From NCBI GenBank assembly GCA_003641425.1, contig QNAH01000045.1, forward strand, positions 1-11,659: a DNA stretch of 11,659 bases, given 5' to 3'. Each line of letters opens with the position of its first letter. Position 1 is the first letter of the stretch. The translations under genes and the position numbers were made by a program. Below are positions 1 through 7,847 of this stretch, piece after piece. The DNA comes from Candidatus Zixiibacteriota bacterium. GTDB taxonomy: Bacteria > Zixibacteria > MSB-5A5 > GN15 > PGXB01. The notes beneath the pieces are model-generated. The model had not been told where the DNA came from. It saw only the letters and a list, made by a program, of their open reading frames with translations, and searched no databases.

Positions 1-21
1 ATCGGTCTCGATTTTGAGAAA

Positions 22-369
22 TCACCCGTATTTTGTTTCCCTGGTGTCCACTCCATTGATCGACCTGATTTTTTTGGATTTAAACGAGGCCTTTACTTTC
101 ATCTGCAGACGATAGCGAAAATCATCCCTCACCGTGGTATCATTATCGACAAATTCATAATCCCATCCCTTATGCCAGAGATAATAATCAAGGTGATTGC
201 GCAGACACCGGTCGAGATTGGCACTGTTGAACTCTATTCCGTCAATGATCCGATCATATACAAGCGTAACCGCGATTTTACCGTTTTCGATAGGCGCCGG
301 TAAGTCGATGGCAAAACAGAATGAATAGACGGAAAGTAAAGCCAGTAAAAAAAATACAGTAGTCTTCAT
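22..369 (-). CDS. small exported protein of unknown function
   Basis: I do not recognise this protein. From the ATG at 369 it is 115 residues. It opens with a typical Sec signal peptide: MKTT, a hydrophobic core FFLLALLSVYSFCF, then a likely cleavage near FAID. The mature part of about 95 residues is charged, with many Asp, Arg and Lys residues, two Cys at most and no membrane segment, so a periplasmic location is likely. The frame also extends upstream to a TTG at 378, but ATG at 369 puts the charged start directly before the hydrophobic core and is preferred. No clear Shine-Dalgarno sequence precedes either start. The gene is divergent from the TPR lipoprotein gene, with about 60 bases between them, so the two may be co-regulated. 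Signal-peptide reading is good; function is unknown. Confidence 0.7.
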   Translation of the reverse strand: MKTTVFFLLALLSVYSFCFAIDLPAPIENGKIAVTLVYDRIIDGIEFNSANLDRCLRNHLDYYLWHKGWDYEFVDNDTTVRDDFRYRLQMKVKASFKSKKIRSINGVDTRETKYG

Positions 370-394
370 CCGGTTCAAAATGATCTAAACCTGC

Positions 395-423
395 TTGAAA
401 ATCAAGCCGTTTTTCGCTATTAT
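395..423 (+). promoter_or_regulatory. candidate sigma-70 promoter of the TPR lipoprotein gene
   Basis: TTGAAA (395-400), a 17-base spacer, then TATTAT (418-423). Each hexamer is one mismatch from consensus and the spacing is optimal. The expected transcription start is near 430, only about two bases before the ATG at 432. No Shine-Dalgarno sequence is present there, so the message could be leaderless. Confidence 0.5.
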
Positions 424-424
424 A
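419..424 (-). promoter_or_regulatory. candidate -10 box for the exported-protein gene
   Basis: On the minus strand this reads TATAAT, an exact sigma-70 -10 hexamer, about 50 bases upstream of the ATG at 369. No good -35 box lies at 17 bases. It is nearly the reverse complement of the plus-strand -10 box at 418-423, so the two divergent promoters would overlap and could compete. Confidence 0.35.
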
Positions 425-431
425 CACGGTA

Positions 432-1295
432 ATGAGATATACGACTGCAAGATATATTACTTCGACACTATTATTGGCCGGCCTGTTATTTATGATCGGT
501 TGCGGGGAGAAGGCGGCCGATGTCGGTAAATTGACAGCTGAGGGACGTCGGGCTCTCGATAGCGGCGACTTCAACAAGGCTGTGAACATATTCAAAAAGG
601 CGCTTCGGGAAAAACCGTCTGATCGCGACCTTCTTTACTACCTGGGACTGAGTTTCAAGAAACTGGATATTTACGATTCGGCTTATACATATTTCAGGCG
701 CGCTAAAATCCTGTATGTCCATGACCGGGAGATCAACCGGGAGATTATCGAAATGGCGCCGATGTATGAAGATTATGAAGATGCCATCAATGCTATCGCG
801 GTCATGGTCCTCACCGGCGACAACGAGAAGATGTATTGGCCGAAACTGGCTGATTTCCATTATCGAAATATGAATATGTATATGACTGTAAAGTACTGTA
901 AACTTATTATTGCCGATGATCCCGAGTCGAAGGATTATTATCTCTACCTGTCCCGGGCATTGTCGCAAATGGGGAAATTCGAAGAGTCCAGTAACGTCCT
1001 TTTCGATGCCCTGGAGAGATTCGGCCCCTCGTCCGAGGCCTATGCTAATATTGCCGTCAATTATATCTCGCTGAATAATATTCCCAAAGCCGAGGAGTTC
1101 TTCAGGAAAAGCCTGGCCATCAATCCGAAAAGTATCCCCACCTGGATAAATCTGGCCAACATCCTGACCGAGCAGGACGACCGGGCCAAGAAGGAGGAGG
1201 CGCTGGGAATATTCAAACAATATTATGAACAGACTCCCCCCGCCTATAAGCTTGATTCGATCATCCCCGCGCTCGAGGCGGAACTGGGCGAATAA
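432..1295 (+). CDS. TPR-repeat lipoprotein
   Basis: A 287-residue protein with a lipoprotein signal: a basic start, hydrophobic residues 12-22, and a lipobox-like MIGC ending at Cys24, which would be acylated. The rest is helical and repeats the tetratricopeptide pattern. Clear units lie at about 35-65 (ALDSGDFNKAVNIFKKALRE), 67-97, 170-199 and 202-235 (NNIPKAEEFFRKSLAINP), with a further unit to about 268. TPR lipoproteins act as periplasmic scaffolds, usually with outer-membrane assembly or secretion machinery; the partner here is not visible. It sits 211 bases upstream of the flippase gene on the same strand, so a role in polysaccharide assembly or export is possible but unproven. The start is the only ATG that gives a sensible signal peptide. 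No ribosome binding site is visible. Confidence 0.85.
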   Translation: MRYTTARYITSTLLLAGLLFMIGCGEKAADVGKLTAEGRRALDSGDFNKAVNIFKKALREKPSDRDLLYYLGLSFKKLDIYDSAYTYFRRAKILYVHDREINREIIEMAPMYEDYEDAINAIAVMVLTGDNEKMYWPKLADFHYRNMNMYMTVKYCKLIIADDPESKDYYLYLSRALSQMGKFEESSNVLFDALERFGPSSEAYANIAVNYISLNNIPKAEEFFRKSLAINPKSIPTWINLANILTEQDDRAKKEEALGIFKQYYEQTPPAYKLDSIIPALEAELGE

Positions 1296-1310
1296 GCCAT
1301 ATTATAATAG

Positions 1311-1339
1311 TTGACTTTACCCTATTAATCCCCATTAAT
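1311..1339 (+). promoter_or_regulatory. candidate promoter for the flippase operon
   Basis: TTGACT (1311-1316), 17 bases, then ATTAAT (1334-1339). The -35 hexamer is strong and the -10 matches four of six bases. It would give a leader of roughly 160 bases before the ATG at 1507. A second TATAAT at 1482-1487 lies closer to the gene but lacks a -35 box. Confidence 0.3.
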
Positions 1340-1352
1340 TGAACGATTATGT

Positions 1353-1411
1353 CGGCATGGATGCCGGATTAGATACGGTAAAAATACAAAGGGGATTTCC
1401 CGGCGAAATCC
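1353..1411 (+). repeat. two inverted repeats in the flippase leader
   Basis: CGGCAT-GG-ATGCCG at 1353-1366 is a perfect 6+6 palindrome with a two-base centre, better suited to a protein-binding site than to an RNA hairpin. GGATTTC-CCGGC-GAAATCC at 1393-1411 is a perfect 7+7 inverted repeat with a five-base loop, which would fold well in RNA. Both lie between the candidate promoter and the flippase start, so an operator or a leader structure is possible. I recognise no known riboswitch. Confidence 0.45.
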
Positions 1412-1506
1412 AAACCCGGAATTGATCAGGGATGATTAAAATTTTTTCATATTCTTTTTCCTGCCCCGATTTCAGCCTGATTATAATTGCACGGTGTATA
1501 TGATTT

Positions 1507-3075
1507 ATGAATAACGAGCGCCTTAATGCTAAAATCGAAAACAAGGGGCCGGGTCATCTCGACGGGGAACTTCTGGCCCGCAATACTTTTTACAACCTGA
1601 TCGGATACCTGTCACCGATACCGGTGGCGCTTATCACCATACCGATCCTGGTAAAGGGGCTTGGCACCGATAGCTTCGGGGTGCTGGCTATTGCCTGGAT
1701 GGTGATCGGTTATTTCACCCTGTTCGATATGGGCATCGGACGCGCGACCACGAAATTTGTCGCCGAATATATGGCCCGCGGTGAATATCATCGAATAAGG
1801 AAACTGGTCACTACCGCGCTGACTTTGCTGTTTCTTTTCGGTATCGCCGGCGGCGGCCTGGTGGCGCTTCTGACCGAATGGATGGTCAATTCCCTCTTGA
1901 ATATTCCTCCGCAACTTGTCGAAGAATCCCGCGCCGCATTTTACCTGCTGGCCCTCTCGATTCCATTAGTCTTGCTGATCACCGGCACCCGAGGGGTTCT
2001 CGAGGCGCAACAGAAATTCGGTATTATAAATGCCATCAAGATTCCTTCAAGTCTGGCCACTCTTCTTGTTCCCCTGATGGTATTGCCGTTTTCCAAAAAT
2101 CTATTTCCGATTGTCGGGATGCTTGTGGTCAGCAAACTTCTGTCGCTGACATTCTACTCATATTACTGCTGGAAAAATCTGGAGAAATCACCCGATGAGA
2201 GCGGCGGCAATAAGGGATTTGTCGGAATACTCCTGCGCTATGGAGGATGGTTGAGTATAAGCAACCTGATCGGTCCCATGATGGGTAACCTCGACCGTTT
2301 CTTTATCGGCTCCATCCTGACCATGACCGCCGTTACATATTATGTTGCCTCCTACGACATGATTACCCGGTGTTTTGTCATTCCGATCGGAATTCTCGGG
2401 GTGCTCTTCCCTGCCTTCAGTGCTTACGCCGCGGCCGACACACAAAAGCTTGTCAAGCTCTACAAACAGGCAATTAAATATATCCTGATCGTCATGACAC
2501 CGCTGGTTATCGCTGTCATTGTCTATGCCCGACCCTTCTTGCTTCTCTGGCTCGGTCAGGACTTCGCCGATCAGTCGGCGCCGGTTCTGCAAATACTTGC
2601 GGTCGGCGTTCTTTTTTCCTCGGTGGCAAGGGTGCCATTCAACGCCATCCAGGCGATCGGGCGGCCGGATATTACCGCAAAGTTGCAATTGATCGAGTTG
2701 CCGTTCTACTGGGTGGCTCTTTATTTACTAACAAAACATATCGGTATCCCCGGTGTCGCTGTCGTCTGGGCGGCGCGGCTGACTGTCGAAATGTTTATTC
2801 TAAACGGGCTTATAAAAAAACACGAGCCCTTCTCTGATATTTCAATGAGTAATGCCATTCGGATGATCTATATCTGGATTATCGCCGTGCTCGGAGTGTC
2901 TTACGCCGTATCTTTTATTTCGAATATTTTAATAATGTCAGCGGCAACAGTTGTGCTTATTGTGCTTTCTATTTATCTGGGCTATAAAATGATGCTTGAT
3001 CATTACGAGAAATCGGCGATTGTCAATACGCTAGCCAGGATCTCGAATTTCGGCAGCCGCCCGGCACCCGATTGA
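1507..3075 (+). CDS. wzx: Wzx-type polysaccharide flippase (MOP superfamily)
   Basis: A 522-residue, strongly hydrophobic protein with about 12-14 membrane segments. It has the usual N-terminal pattern of this family: ARNTFYNLIGY, then a Pro-rich first helix ending in ITIPILVKGLG, then FGVLAIAWMVIGYFTLFDMG and a conserved-looking basic loop after the second helix. A second bundle begins near residue 240 (RYGGWLSISNLIGP), as expected for the internal duplication of MOP transporters. Members flip undecaprenyl-diphosphate-linked oligosaccharides across the inner membrane. The length fits the family. The last 20 or so residues are a cytoplasmic tail. It is the first gene of a tight unit; the next gene starts one base after its stop. 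No clear Shine-Dalgarno sequence precedes the ATG, so the start rests on family fit. Substrate specificity cannot be read. Confidence 0.92.
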   Translation: MNNERLNAKIENKGPGHLDGELLARNTFYNLIGYLSPIPVALITIPILVKGLGTDSFGVLAIAWMVIGYFTLFDMGIGRATTKFVAEYMARGEYHRIRKLVTTALTLLFLFGIAGGGLVALLTEWMVNSLLNIPPQLVEESRAAFYLLALSIPLVLLITGTRGVLEAQQKFGIINAIKIPSSLATLLVPLMVLPFSKNLFPIVGMLVVSKLLSLTFYSYYCWKNLEKSPDESGGNKGFVGILLRYGGWLSISNLIGPMMGNLDRFFIGSILTMTAVTYYVASYDMITRCFVIPIGILGVLFPAFSAYAAADTQKLVKLYKQAIKYILIVMTPLVIAVIVYARPFLLLWLGQDFADQSAPVLQILAVGVLFSSVARVPFNAIQAIGRPDITAKLQLIELPFYWVALYLLTKHIGIPGVAVVWAARLTVEMFILNGLIKKHEPFSDISMSNAIRMIYIWIIAVLGVSYAVSFISNILIMSAATVVLIVLSIYLGYKMMLDHYEKSAIVNTLARISNFGSRPAPD

Positions 3076-3076
3076 T

Positions 3077-4264
3077 ATGAATAAAATCCTGATCATAAAC
3101 AGCCTCTACCATCCCAATAATGTCGGCGGGGCGGAACGCTCGGTACAGCTATTGGCCGAGGGTCTGAAAAAGCATGGTGTCCGGCCGGTGATCGTCTCCA
3201 CCGCGGATACAGATTCGACTGACCAAGTCAATGATATCAAAGTGTACTATCTCAGGATCCCCAACGCGTACTGGATGCGCACCGCCAAGCAACAGCCGGC
3301 ATACAAGAAACCGTTCTGGCACCTGCTCGACTCGTACAATCCTTTCGCCGCGGCACGTCTTGCAGATATAATCACTGCGGAAAAACCGGATCTCATCCAC
3401 ACCAATAACCTGGCCGGGTTCTCGGTGTCGACATGGGAAACGGCCCGAAAACACAAACTGCCTATCGTGCACACCATCCGCGACCATTATTTGCTGTGCC
3501 CCAACTCAACCATGTACAAAAACGACAAGAATTGCGAAAAACAATGCGGCGGCTGTCGGCTATATTCTATCCCGCGTAAAAGGCATTCTTTACATATAGA
3601 TGCCGTTGTCGGCGTCAGCCGCTTTATTCTGGATAAGCACCTGCGCTACGGTTACTTCGGGGAATCGAAAATCAAATCCTTTATATACAATGCCGCCGAT
3701 TTCAATCTTGCCAATAACCGAACAAAGGGAGCCGACGAGCCTGTCACATTCGGCTGTGTCGGCCTGATGGCGCCGATCAAGGGCACCGAGTACCTTCTCG
3801 AACGGTTTGCGGCGATGAATCCCGACAGGGCCAAACTGAAAATCTTCGGACGGGGTATTACCAAAAGGTATGAAAAAAAGTTGATTGAACGCTTCCGGGG
3901 TGATAAAATTGAATTTATGGGACACAGAAAACCGGAAGACATTTACAGCCAGATCGACATTGCCATCATCCCGTCATTGTGCGACGACGCCTTTCCGCGC
4001 ATCGTCATCGAATCATATTCATGCGGAATACCGATTATAGCGACCGGCATGGGCGGCACCTCGGAGGTGGTCGATGTGAACAAAACCGGGTTCGTTTTCG
4101 ATCCGGCGGTCCCGGGCGATCTCGAGGACAGGATAAGCAAATTTATCGCCGATCCCGGGCTAATAGAACAGATGTCCGTCCACTGCCTTGAAAAAGCAAA
4201 AATCTTTCAGATTGACAATGTGGTCAAAAAGTACATCGAAGTATATTCGCAGGTATCTGAATGA
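3077..4264 (+). CDS. family 4 (GT-B) glycosyltransferase with a cysteine-rich insert
   Basis: A 395-residue GT-B enzyme. The N-terminal acceptor domain starts ILIINSLYHPNNVGGAERSV (residues 4-23), the usual Gly-rich loop. The C-terminal donor domain includes FGCVGLMAPIKGTEYLL near residues 225-241, in the place where this family usually has a basic donor-phosphate site. The retaining-enzyme motif is at 304-312 and reads DAFPRIVIE: the first Glu of the usual E-x7-E is replaced by Asp, while Glu312 is kept. Residues 141-160 hold four cysteines (C-x11-C-x3-C-x2-C), spaced as in a metal or disulfide knuckle. The enzyme should transfer a sugar from a nucleotide donor to the lipid-linked repeat unit at the cytoplasmic face; donor and acceptor are unknown. 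It starts one base after the flippase stop, and its stop overlaps the next start (ATGA). Confidence 0.92.
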   Translation: MNKILIINSLYHPNNVGGAERSVQLLAEGLKKHGVRPVIVSTADTDSTDQVNDIKVYYLRIPNAYWMRTAKQQPAYKKPFWHLLDSYNPFAAARLADIITAEKPDLIHTNNLAGFSVSTWETARKHKLPIVHTIRDHYLLCPNSTMYKNDKNCEKQCGGCRLYSIPRKRHSLHIDAVVGVSRFILDKHLRYGYFGESKIKSFIYNAADFNLANNRTKGADEPVTFGCVGLMAPIKGTEYLLERFAAMNPDRAKLKIFGRGITKRYEKKLIERFRGDKIEFMGHRKPEDIYSQIDIAIIPSLCDDAFPRIVIESYSCGIPIIATGMGGTSEVVDVNKTGFVFDPAVPGDLEDRISKFIADPGLIEQMSVHCLEKAKIFQIDNVVKKYIEVYSQVSE

Positions 4265-5538
4265 AAAACCTTTTTGAAAAAATATTGTACGTCTGGTTCG
4301 GCTTTATCGTTTTCGAGGCCCCTCTACGCTATTTTTTCTACAGCGCCGGCCTGCCGATCTTGGTCTATCTCAAAGACCTGATTCTTATACTGATATTCTT
4401 CTACTTTGCCCTTCAGACAACCATGACCGCCCGGATCAACAAACTGATGCTGGCGCTTGCGGGACTGATATGCTACGGGTTGATTGTCGGACTGGTAAAC
4501 GGTCTTTCTCTGATGCAGGTCGCTTTCGGGTTGAAAATCATCTTGACCTTCTTTGTCGGCCTGATGGCGGTCTATATGTGCGGCTTGAAAACCAAATTCT
4601 TTGTCCGGCTGTACCGCATTTTCACTCCGATCATCCTTCTCGGACTTGTACTCGAGATGCTCTTCGAGCTTCCATGGATCGGGTTCGAATACGATGCCTA
4701 CGGTGTCACTATTCCCGGTTCTATCGAATGGTGGACCCTCGGTCTGCCGCGCCTGTCAGGCTTCGGTCGCGTTTCTTATGAGACTGCCATTCTGCTTTTC
4801 TGCTTGTCCGCCCTGTACCTGACTGTAACAATTCGGAGTCGTGATTTCCGCTCAAAAAAGATGATAATTTATGACCGACCACTTTTGCTTCTGTCATTCG
4901 CGGGAATCGTCCTGACCACCGCCAAATCCTCTATTTTCGCATTTCTGATATTGCTGTTGTTTTACATTTTCTTGAAAAAAACGATTAATAACAGCAACAG
5001 GTTCAGCCGTACAGCCGGAGTTGTCATTAAGATTCTGCTCGTTTTGATTTTTATCTATGGCGTTGTTCCGCCGATACTCGCGGCAACATCGCCGAAAATA
5101 CTGACCGGCTACCTCAATTCCGATGATATCGTCATGACCGCTGTCTCGGCCTCGTATATCGAGCGGATGGAGATTATGTGGCCCGACGCCTACCGGTTGC
5201 TGTCGGATTCATACATGTATTTCACCGGTCGCGGTCTGGGCGGAATCGGCGCGGCGCAGAAATATTTCGAACCGGGCTTATACAACGCCGCCGATAATGT
5301 TTATGTCTATCTCCTGGTAAATTTCGGGATTATCATTCTCGGCCTGATTATTTTCTGGTTAATTACTAAGATCATGACTATTAAACCGGCGGAAAGATAT
5401 AATATCTATTTTCTGGTTTTCGCTCTGATTTTTTTCTCCTACGGCGCGACACTCAATGTCATCGAATCGCCGACCCTGATGATCTGTCTCGGTTTCATGC
5501 TGGCTTTGTGGGATAGGGACAGGTGCGGTGATAGTTAA
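4261..5538 (+). CDS. O-antigen polymerase/ligase-like membrane protein (Wzy/WaaL type)
   Basis: A 425-residue protein with about ten or more membrane segments. It opens with a pattern common in this group, FEAPLRYFF then LPILVYLKDLILILIFF (residues 18-47). A periplasmic stretch has LPRLSGFGRVSYETA (162-176). A large late loop (about 275-345) ends GRGLGGIG (323-330) and then ADNVYVYLLVNFGI (344-357), which resembles the G-x-G...N-x-Y signature of Wzy/WaaL/RfaL polymerases and ligases. Such proteins either join repeat units in the periplasm or attach them to an acceptor. Next to a flippase and a Wzz-type gene, polymerase (Wzy) is the more likely role, but sequence alone does not separate the two. 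Its start overlaps the previous stop by four bases; its end overlaps the next gene by eleven. Confidence 0.85.
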   Translation: MKNLFEKILYVWFGFIVFEAPLRYFFYSAGLPILVYLKDLILILIFFYFALQTTMTARINKLMLALAGLICYGLIVGLVNGLSLMQVAFGLKIILTFFVGLMAVYMCGLKTKFFVRLYRIFTPIILLGLVLEMLFELPWIGFEYDAYGVTIPGSIEWWTLGLPRLSGFGRVSYETAILLFCLSALYLTVTIRSRDFRSKKMIIYDRPLLLLSFAGIVLTTAKSSIFAFLILLLFYIFLKKTINNSNRFSRTAGVVIKILLVLIFIYGVVPPILAATSPKILTGYLNSDDIVMTAVSASYIERMEIMWPDAYRLLSDSYMYFTGRGLGGIGAAQKYFEPGLYNAADNVYVYLLVNFGIIILGLIIFWLITKIMTIKPAERYNIYFLVFALIFFSYGATLNVIESPTLMICLGFMLALWDRDRCGDS

Positions 5539-6586
5539 TGCCCGTTTTCTGACACAGAACCTGACCGGGGTTCAGCGTCATGCCATCGAAATATCGCTGG
5601 TGCTTAAAAAGCTTCAACCCGATATTCGGTTTATCGCACCCAAAAATATCATTCACGATAAAATCGCCGAGATTCTCGGGGCCGAAATTATCGGCCATTT
5701 CACCGGCTATATATGGGAGCAGTATGAACTGCCGCGGTTCATGAAAAATCAGGGGCATGGCGGCCTGCTGATCAACCTGGCCAATATGGCCCCGATAAAT
5801 TACAAAAACAAAATCGTTACCATTCATGATACCGCGCCGTTACGGCATCCGGAGTGGTACTCGTGGAAATTCGCAACAGTTTATAAATGGCTCCTGCCCC
5901 GCGTGGCCAAAAGCTCGCGGATTATTTTTTCAGACAGCGAATTTTCGAAAAACGAGATCGCCGATGTTTTAAAAATCGACAGGGCCAAAATCGAAGTCAT
6001 CCACTGCGCCGCCAATCAGCGTTTCAGCCGCTTGAAATCCAATGAAATTGATATTCCCACGCAGGATTATATTCTTTGTGTGGCCTCGATCGACCCGAGA
6101 AAAAATTTCACTCGACTGCTCGAGGCATTCAGCCTGCTCGATAGGCGCAATCTTAAACTGATCATTGTCGGCAGTAAAAGCAAAGTCTTTGCCGAAAGCA
6201 CTTTGGATAAAACTGAAAGTCTGAGTGATCAAATCGAATTCACCGGGCATATCAGCGACGACCGCCTGATCGAGCTATATCGCCATGCCGGCCTGTTTGT
6301 TTACCCGTCGCTGTACGAGGGTTTCGGTCTGCCGCCGCTCGAGGCGATGGCCTGCGGATGCCCCTGCGTCGTGTCCGATTCCGGCTCGCTTCCCGAGATC
6401 TGCGGCGAGGCCGCCGTATACTGCGACCCCTATGATTCAAACGATATTACCGCGAAAATCAATCAGGTTCTTTCAGATGAAAATCTCAAGCAAAGGCTGA
6501 TCGAAAACGGCTATTCGCAGGCCCGCAAATTCAACTGGGAAAAATCGGCCCAACGACTTCTGGAAACCATTAAAAAGTTAAGCTAA
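5528..6586 (+). CDS. family 4 (GT-B) glycosyltransferase
   Basis: A 352-residue GT-B enzyme of the short type that begins directly with the first strand: VNARFLTQNLTGVQRHAIEI (residues 3-22). This match to family N-termini supports the GTG start at 5528, with an AGG-containing stretch just upstream as a weak ribosome site. Donor-domain landmarks are all present: SDSEFSKNEI (135-144), CVASIDPRKNFTRLLEAF (184-201) with Arg191 and Lys192 for the donor phosphates, and the E-x7-E motif Glu264-Glu272 in EGFGLPPLEAMACG. The length is normal. Many relatives transfer mannose or similar sugars, but specificity cannot be read here. The first 11 bases lie inside the end of the polymerase gene, so translation is probably coupled. 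It is the last gene of the first unit; I see no convincing hairpin-plus-U terminator after it. Confidence 0.92.
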   Translation: MIVNARFLTQNLTGVQRHAIEISLVLKKLQPDIRFIAPKNIIHDKIAEILGAEIIGHFTGYIWEQYELPRFMKNQGHGGLLINLANMAPINYKNKIVTIHDTAPLRHPEWYSWKFATVYKWLLPRVAKSSRIIFSDSEFSKNEIADVLKIDRAKIEVIHCAANQRFSRLKSNEIDIPTQDYILCVASIDPRKNFTRLLEAFSLLDRRNLKLIIVGSKSKVFAESTLDKTESLSDQIEFTGHISDDRLIELYRHAGLFVYPSLYEGFGLPPLEAMACGCPCVVSDSGSLPEICGEAAVYCDPYDSNDITAKINQVLSDENLKQRLIENGYSQARKFNWEKSAQRLLETIKKLS

Positions 6587-6726
6587 ACGCCCCCATCTCG
6601 AAATATTTTCCATCAAATTACAGAATTTATTTCCAATATAAGAAAACATCGTGATTTGACTCATTTATCTGCCCACGAAACCTTTTGCACCGCAACAACA
6701 TATTATTTTAATCTCAAAACTTGATT

Positions 6727-6743
6727 CCGGCATGTGGCTTGCA
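6727..6743 (+). promoter_or_regulatory. sigma-54 (-24/-12) promoter for the wzz operon
   Basis: CCGGCATGTGGCTTGCA matches the sigma-54 consensus (YTGGCACG-N4-TTGCW) at all but two positions. The invariant GG (6729-6730) and GC (6741-6742) are exactly ten bases apart, and the -12 element TTGCA is complete. The predicted start near 6754 leaves a leader of about 23 bases containing TGGAG at 6766-6770, a well-spaced ribosome site for the ATG at 6777. Such promoters need an enhancer-binding activator; none is encoded in the window. Two upstream TATTT(T)CCA copies (6604-6612, 6628-6635) and TTGC-ACC-GCAA (6685-6695) are possible but unproven activator sites. Confidence 0.75.
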
Positions 6744-6776
6744 TAAACAAAAAGTGCTGAGCTAATGGAGTAGCCA

Positions 6777-7847
6777 ATGCAGAAAAGAAAAATGACGCTA
6801 AAAAGCGCCGGTCTCACGGATGAGGTAAACGGCCGAACAGACACAAAAAACCGATCGAACGAACTCAATCTGCCCGAAATCACCGGGCTTCTTTTGCACA
6901 AGAGAAAAATTATCGCCATAACAGTTCTGGCAGTTATGATACTTACAGCCGGTATCGCTTTTCTGTTTCCCAATCAATACCGATCGACCGCATCGATTCT
7001 CCCCTCCGGGAAAATCGACAAAATGGCAAACCTGAAAAAACTGGCCGGTCTCGATGCCTTCATGACGCAGGATGAAAACTCATCGGAGCTGTTCCCGAAC
7101 ATATTGAACTCAAGGACGGTTACCGATGCCGTTCTGGAGGGAGACTATTCCTTTGTGCATGACGATAAGGTCGTTCGATTGACTCTGCCGGAATATTTCG
7201 ACCGCGACAACCCGGAAAAATTACGTCATGCGCTGAGAGAGATCACCACCATCGACATGGATAAAAAAACCGGGGTGATATCTCTGACTGTAGAAACAAA
7301 GTATCCCCGCCTTTCGAAAATGATTCTCGGCCGGTATCTCGAAGAATTGGAATCATTCAATCTTCATAAACGCAGATCACGGGCCAAGGACAATGTCCGT
7401 TATCTCGAACGCGAGGTATCCGACCGCAAACAGCAGCTTAAAGAGGCCGAGGATAACCTGCAGGAGTACCAGGCAGTCAACCGTGACTGGGATATGACTA
7501 CCGACCCTGAAATACTGATAAATCTTGCCCGCCTGAAGCGGGAACTTGAAATAAAATCACAGGCCTATATGCTCGTGCTTCAGCAGTATGAATTGGCCAA
7601 ACTCGAGGCGCAGAAGGATGTCCCGATTGTGAGAGTTCTGGATACCCCTTCCCTGCCGACCCTGAAATCGGGCCCGCATCGCCTGACCATCACACTACTG
7701 GCCGGATTTTTGACATTTTTCCTGACGGTCCTGGGAGTTATTGCTTCCGATACCGCCGAGAAAAAAGGCATAAAAAAAGAATTCGATATCAAACTGCCGG
7801 CAATAATACGCCGACGGCTTACTCTCAAGGAAGAGATCAAAGCATGA
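6777..7847 (+). CDS. wzz: Wzz-type polysaccharide chain-length determinant
   Basis: A 356-residue inner-membrane protein with the polysaccharide co-polymerase layout. A polar cytoplasmic start of about 43 residues contains LNLPEITGLLLHKRK. A first membrane helix spans about 44-64, followed by FPNQYRSTASILPSGK (64-79), the usual start of the periplasmic domain. A long coiled-coil-rich periplasmic region covers about 190-280. Then comes the Pro-rich lead-in VLDTPSLPTLKSGPHR (287-302) and a second helix at about 303-324. A cytoplasmic tail of about 32 residues follows, with no Walker motifs, so there is no fused tyrosine kinase. Members control the length of Wzy-made chains. The short periplasmic domain puts it nearer the Wzz class than the large Wzc class. 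The ATG has a good ribosome site and follows the sigma-54 promoter. The stop overlaps the next start (ATGA). Confidence 0.88.
   Translation: MQKRKMTLKSAGLTDEVNGRTDTKNRSNELNLPEITGLLLHKRKIIAITVLAVMILTAGIAFLFPNQYRSTASILPSGKIDKMANLKKLAGLDAFMTQDENSSELFPNILNSRTVTDAVLEGDYSFVHDDKVVRLTLPEYFDRDNPEKLRHALREITTIDMDKKTGVISLTVETKYPRLSKMILGRYLEELESFNLHKRRSRAKDNVRYLEREVSDRKQQLKEAEDNLQEYQAVNRDWDMTTDPEILINLARLKRELEIKSQAYMLVLQQYELAKLEAQKDVPIVRVLDTPSLPTLKSGPHRLTITLLAGFLTFFLTVLGVIASDTAEKKGIKKEFDIKLPAIIRRRLTLKEEIKA

Noticed and set aside
1353..1370. A sigma-54-like GG element at 1354
   Set aside because: Ten bases after the GG the sequence is GG and not GC, and there is no TTGC; the match is only to the palindrome.
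2188..2688. A 166-codon open frame on the minus strand
   Set aside because: It is antisense to the flippase gene; its low-complexity His/Asp/Gly-rich product is typical of the reverse of membrane-protein codons.
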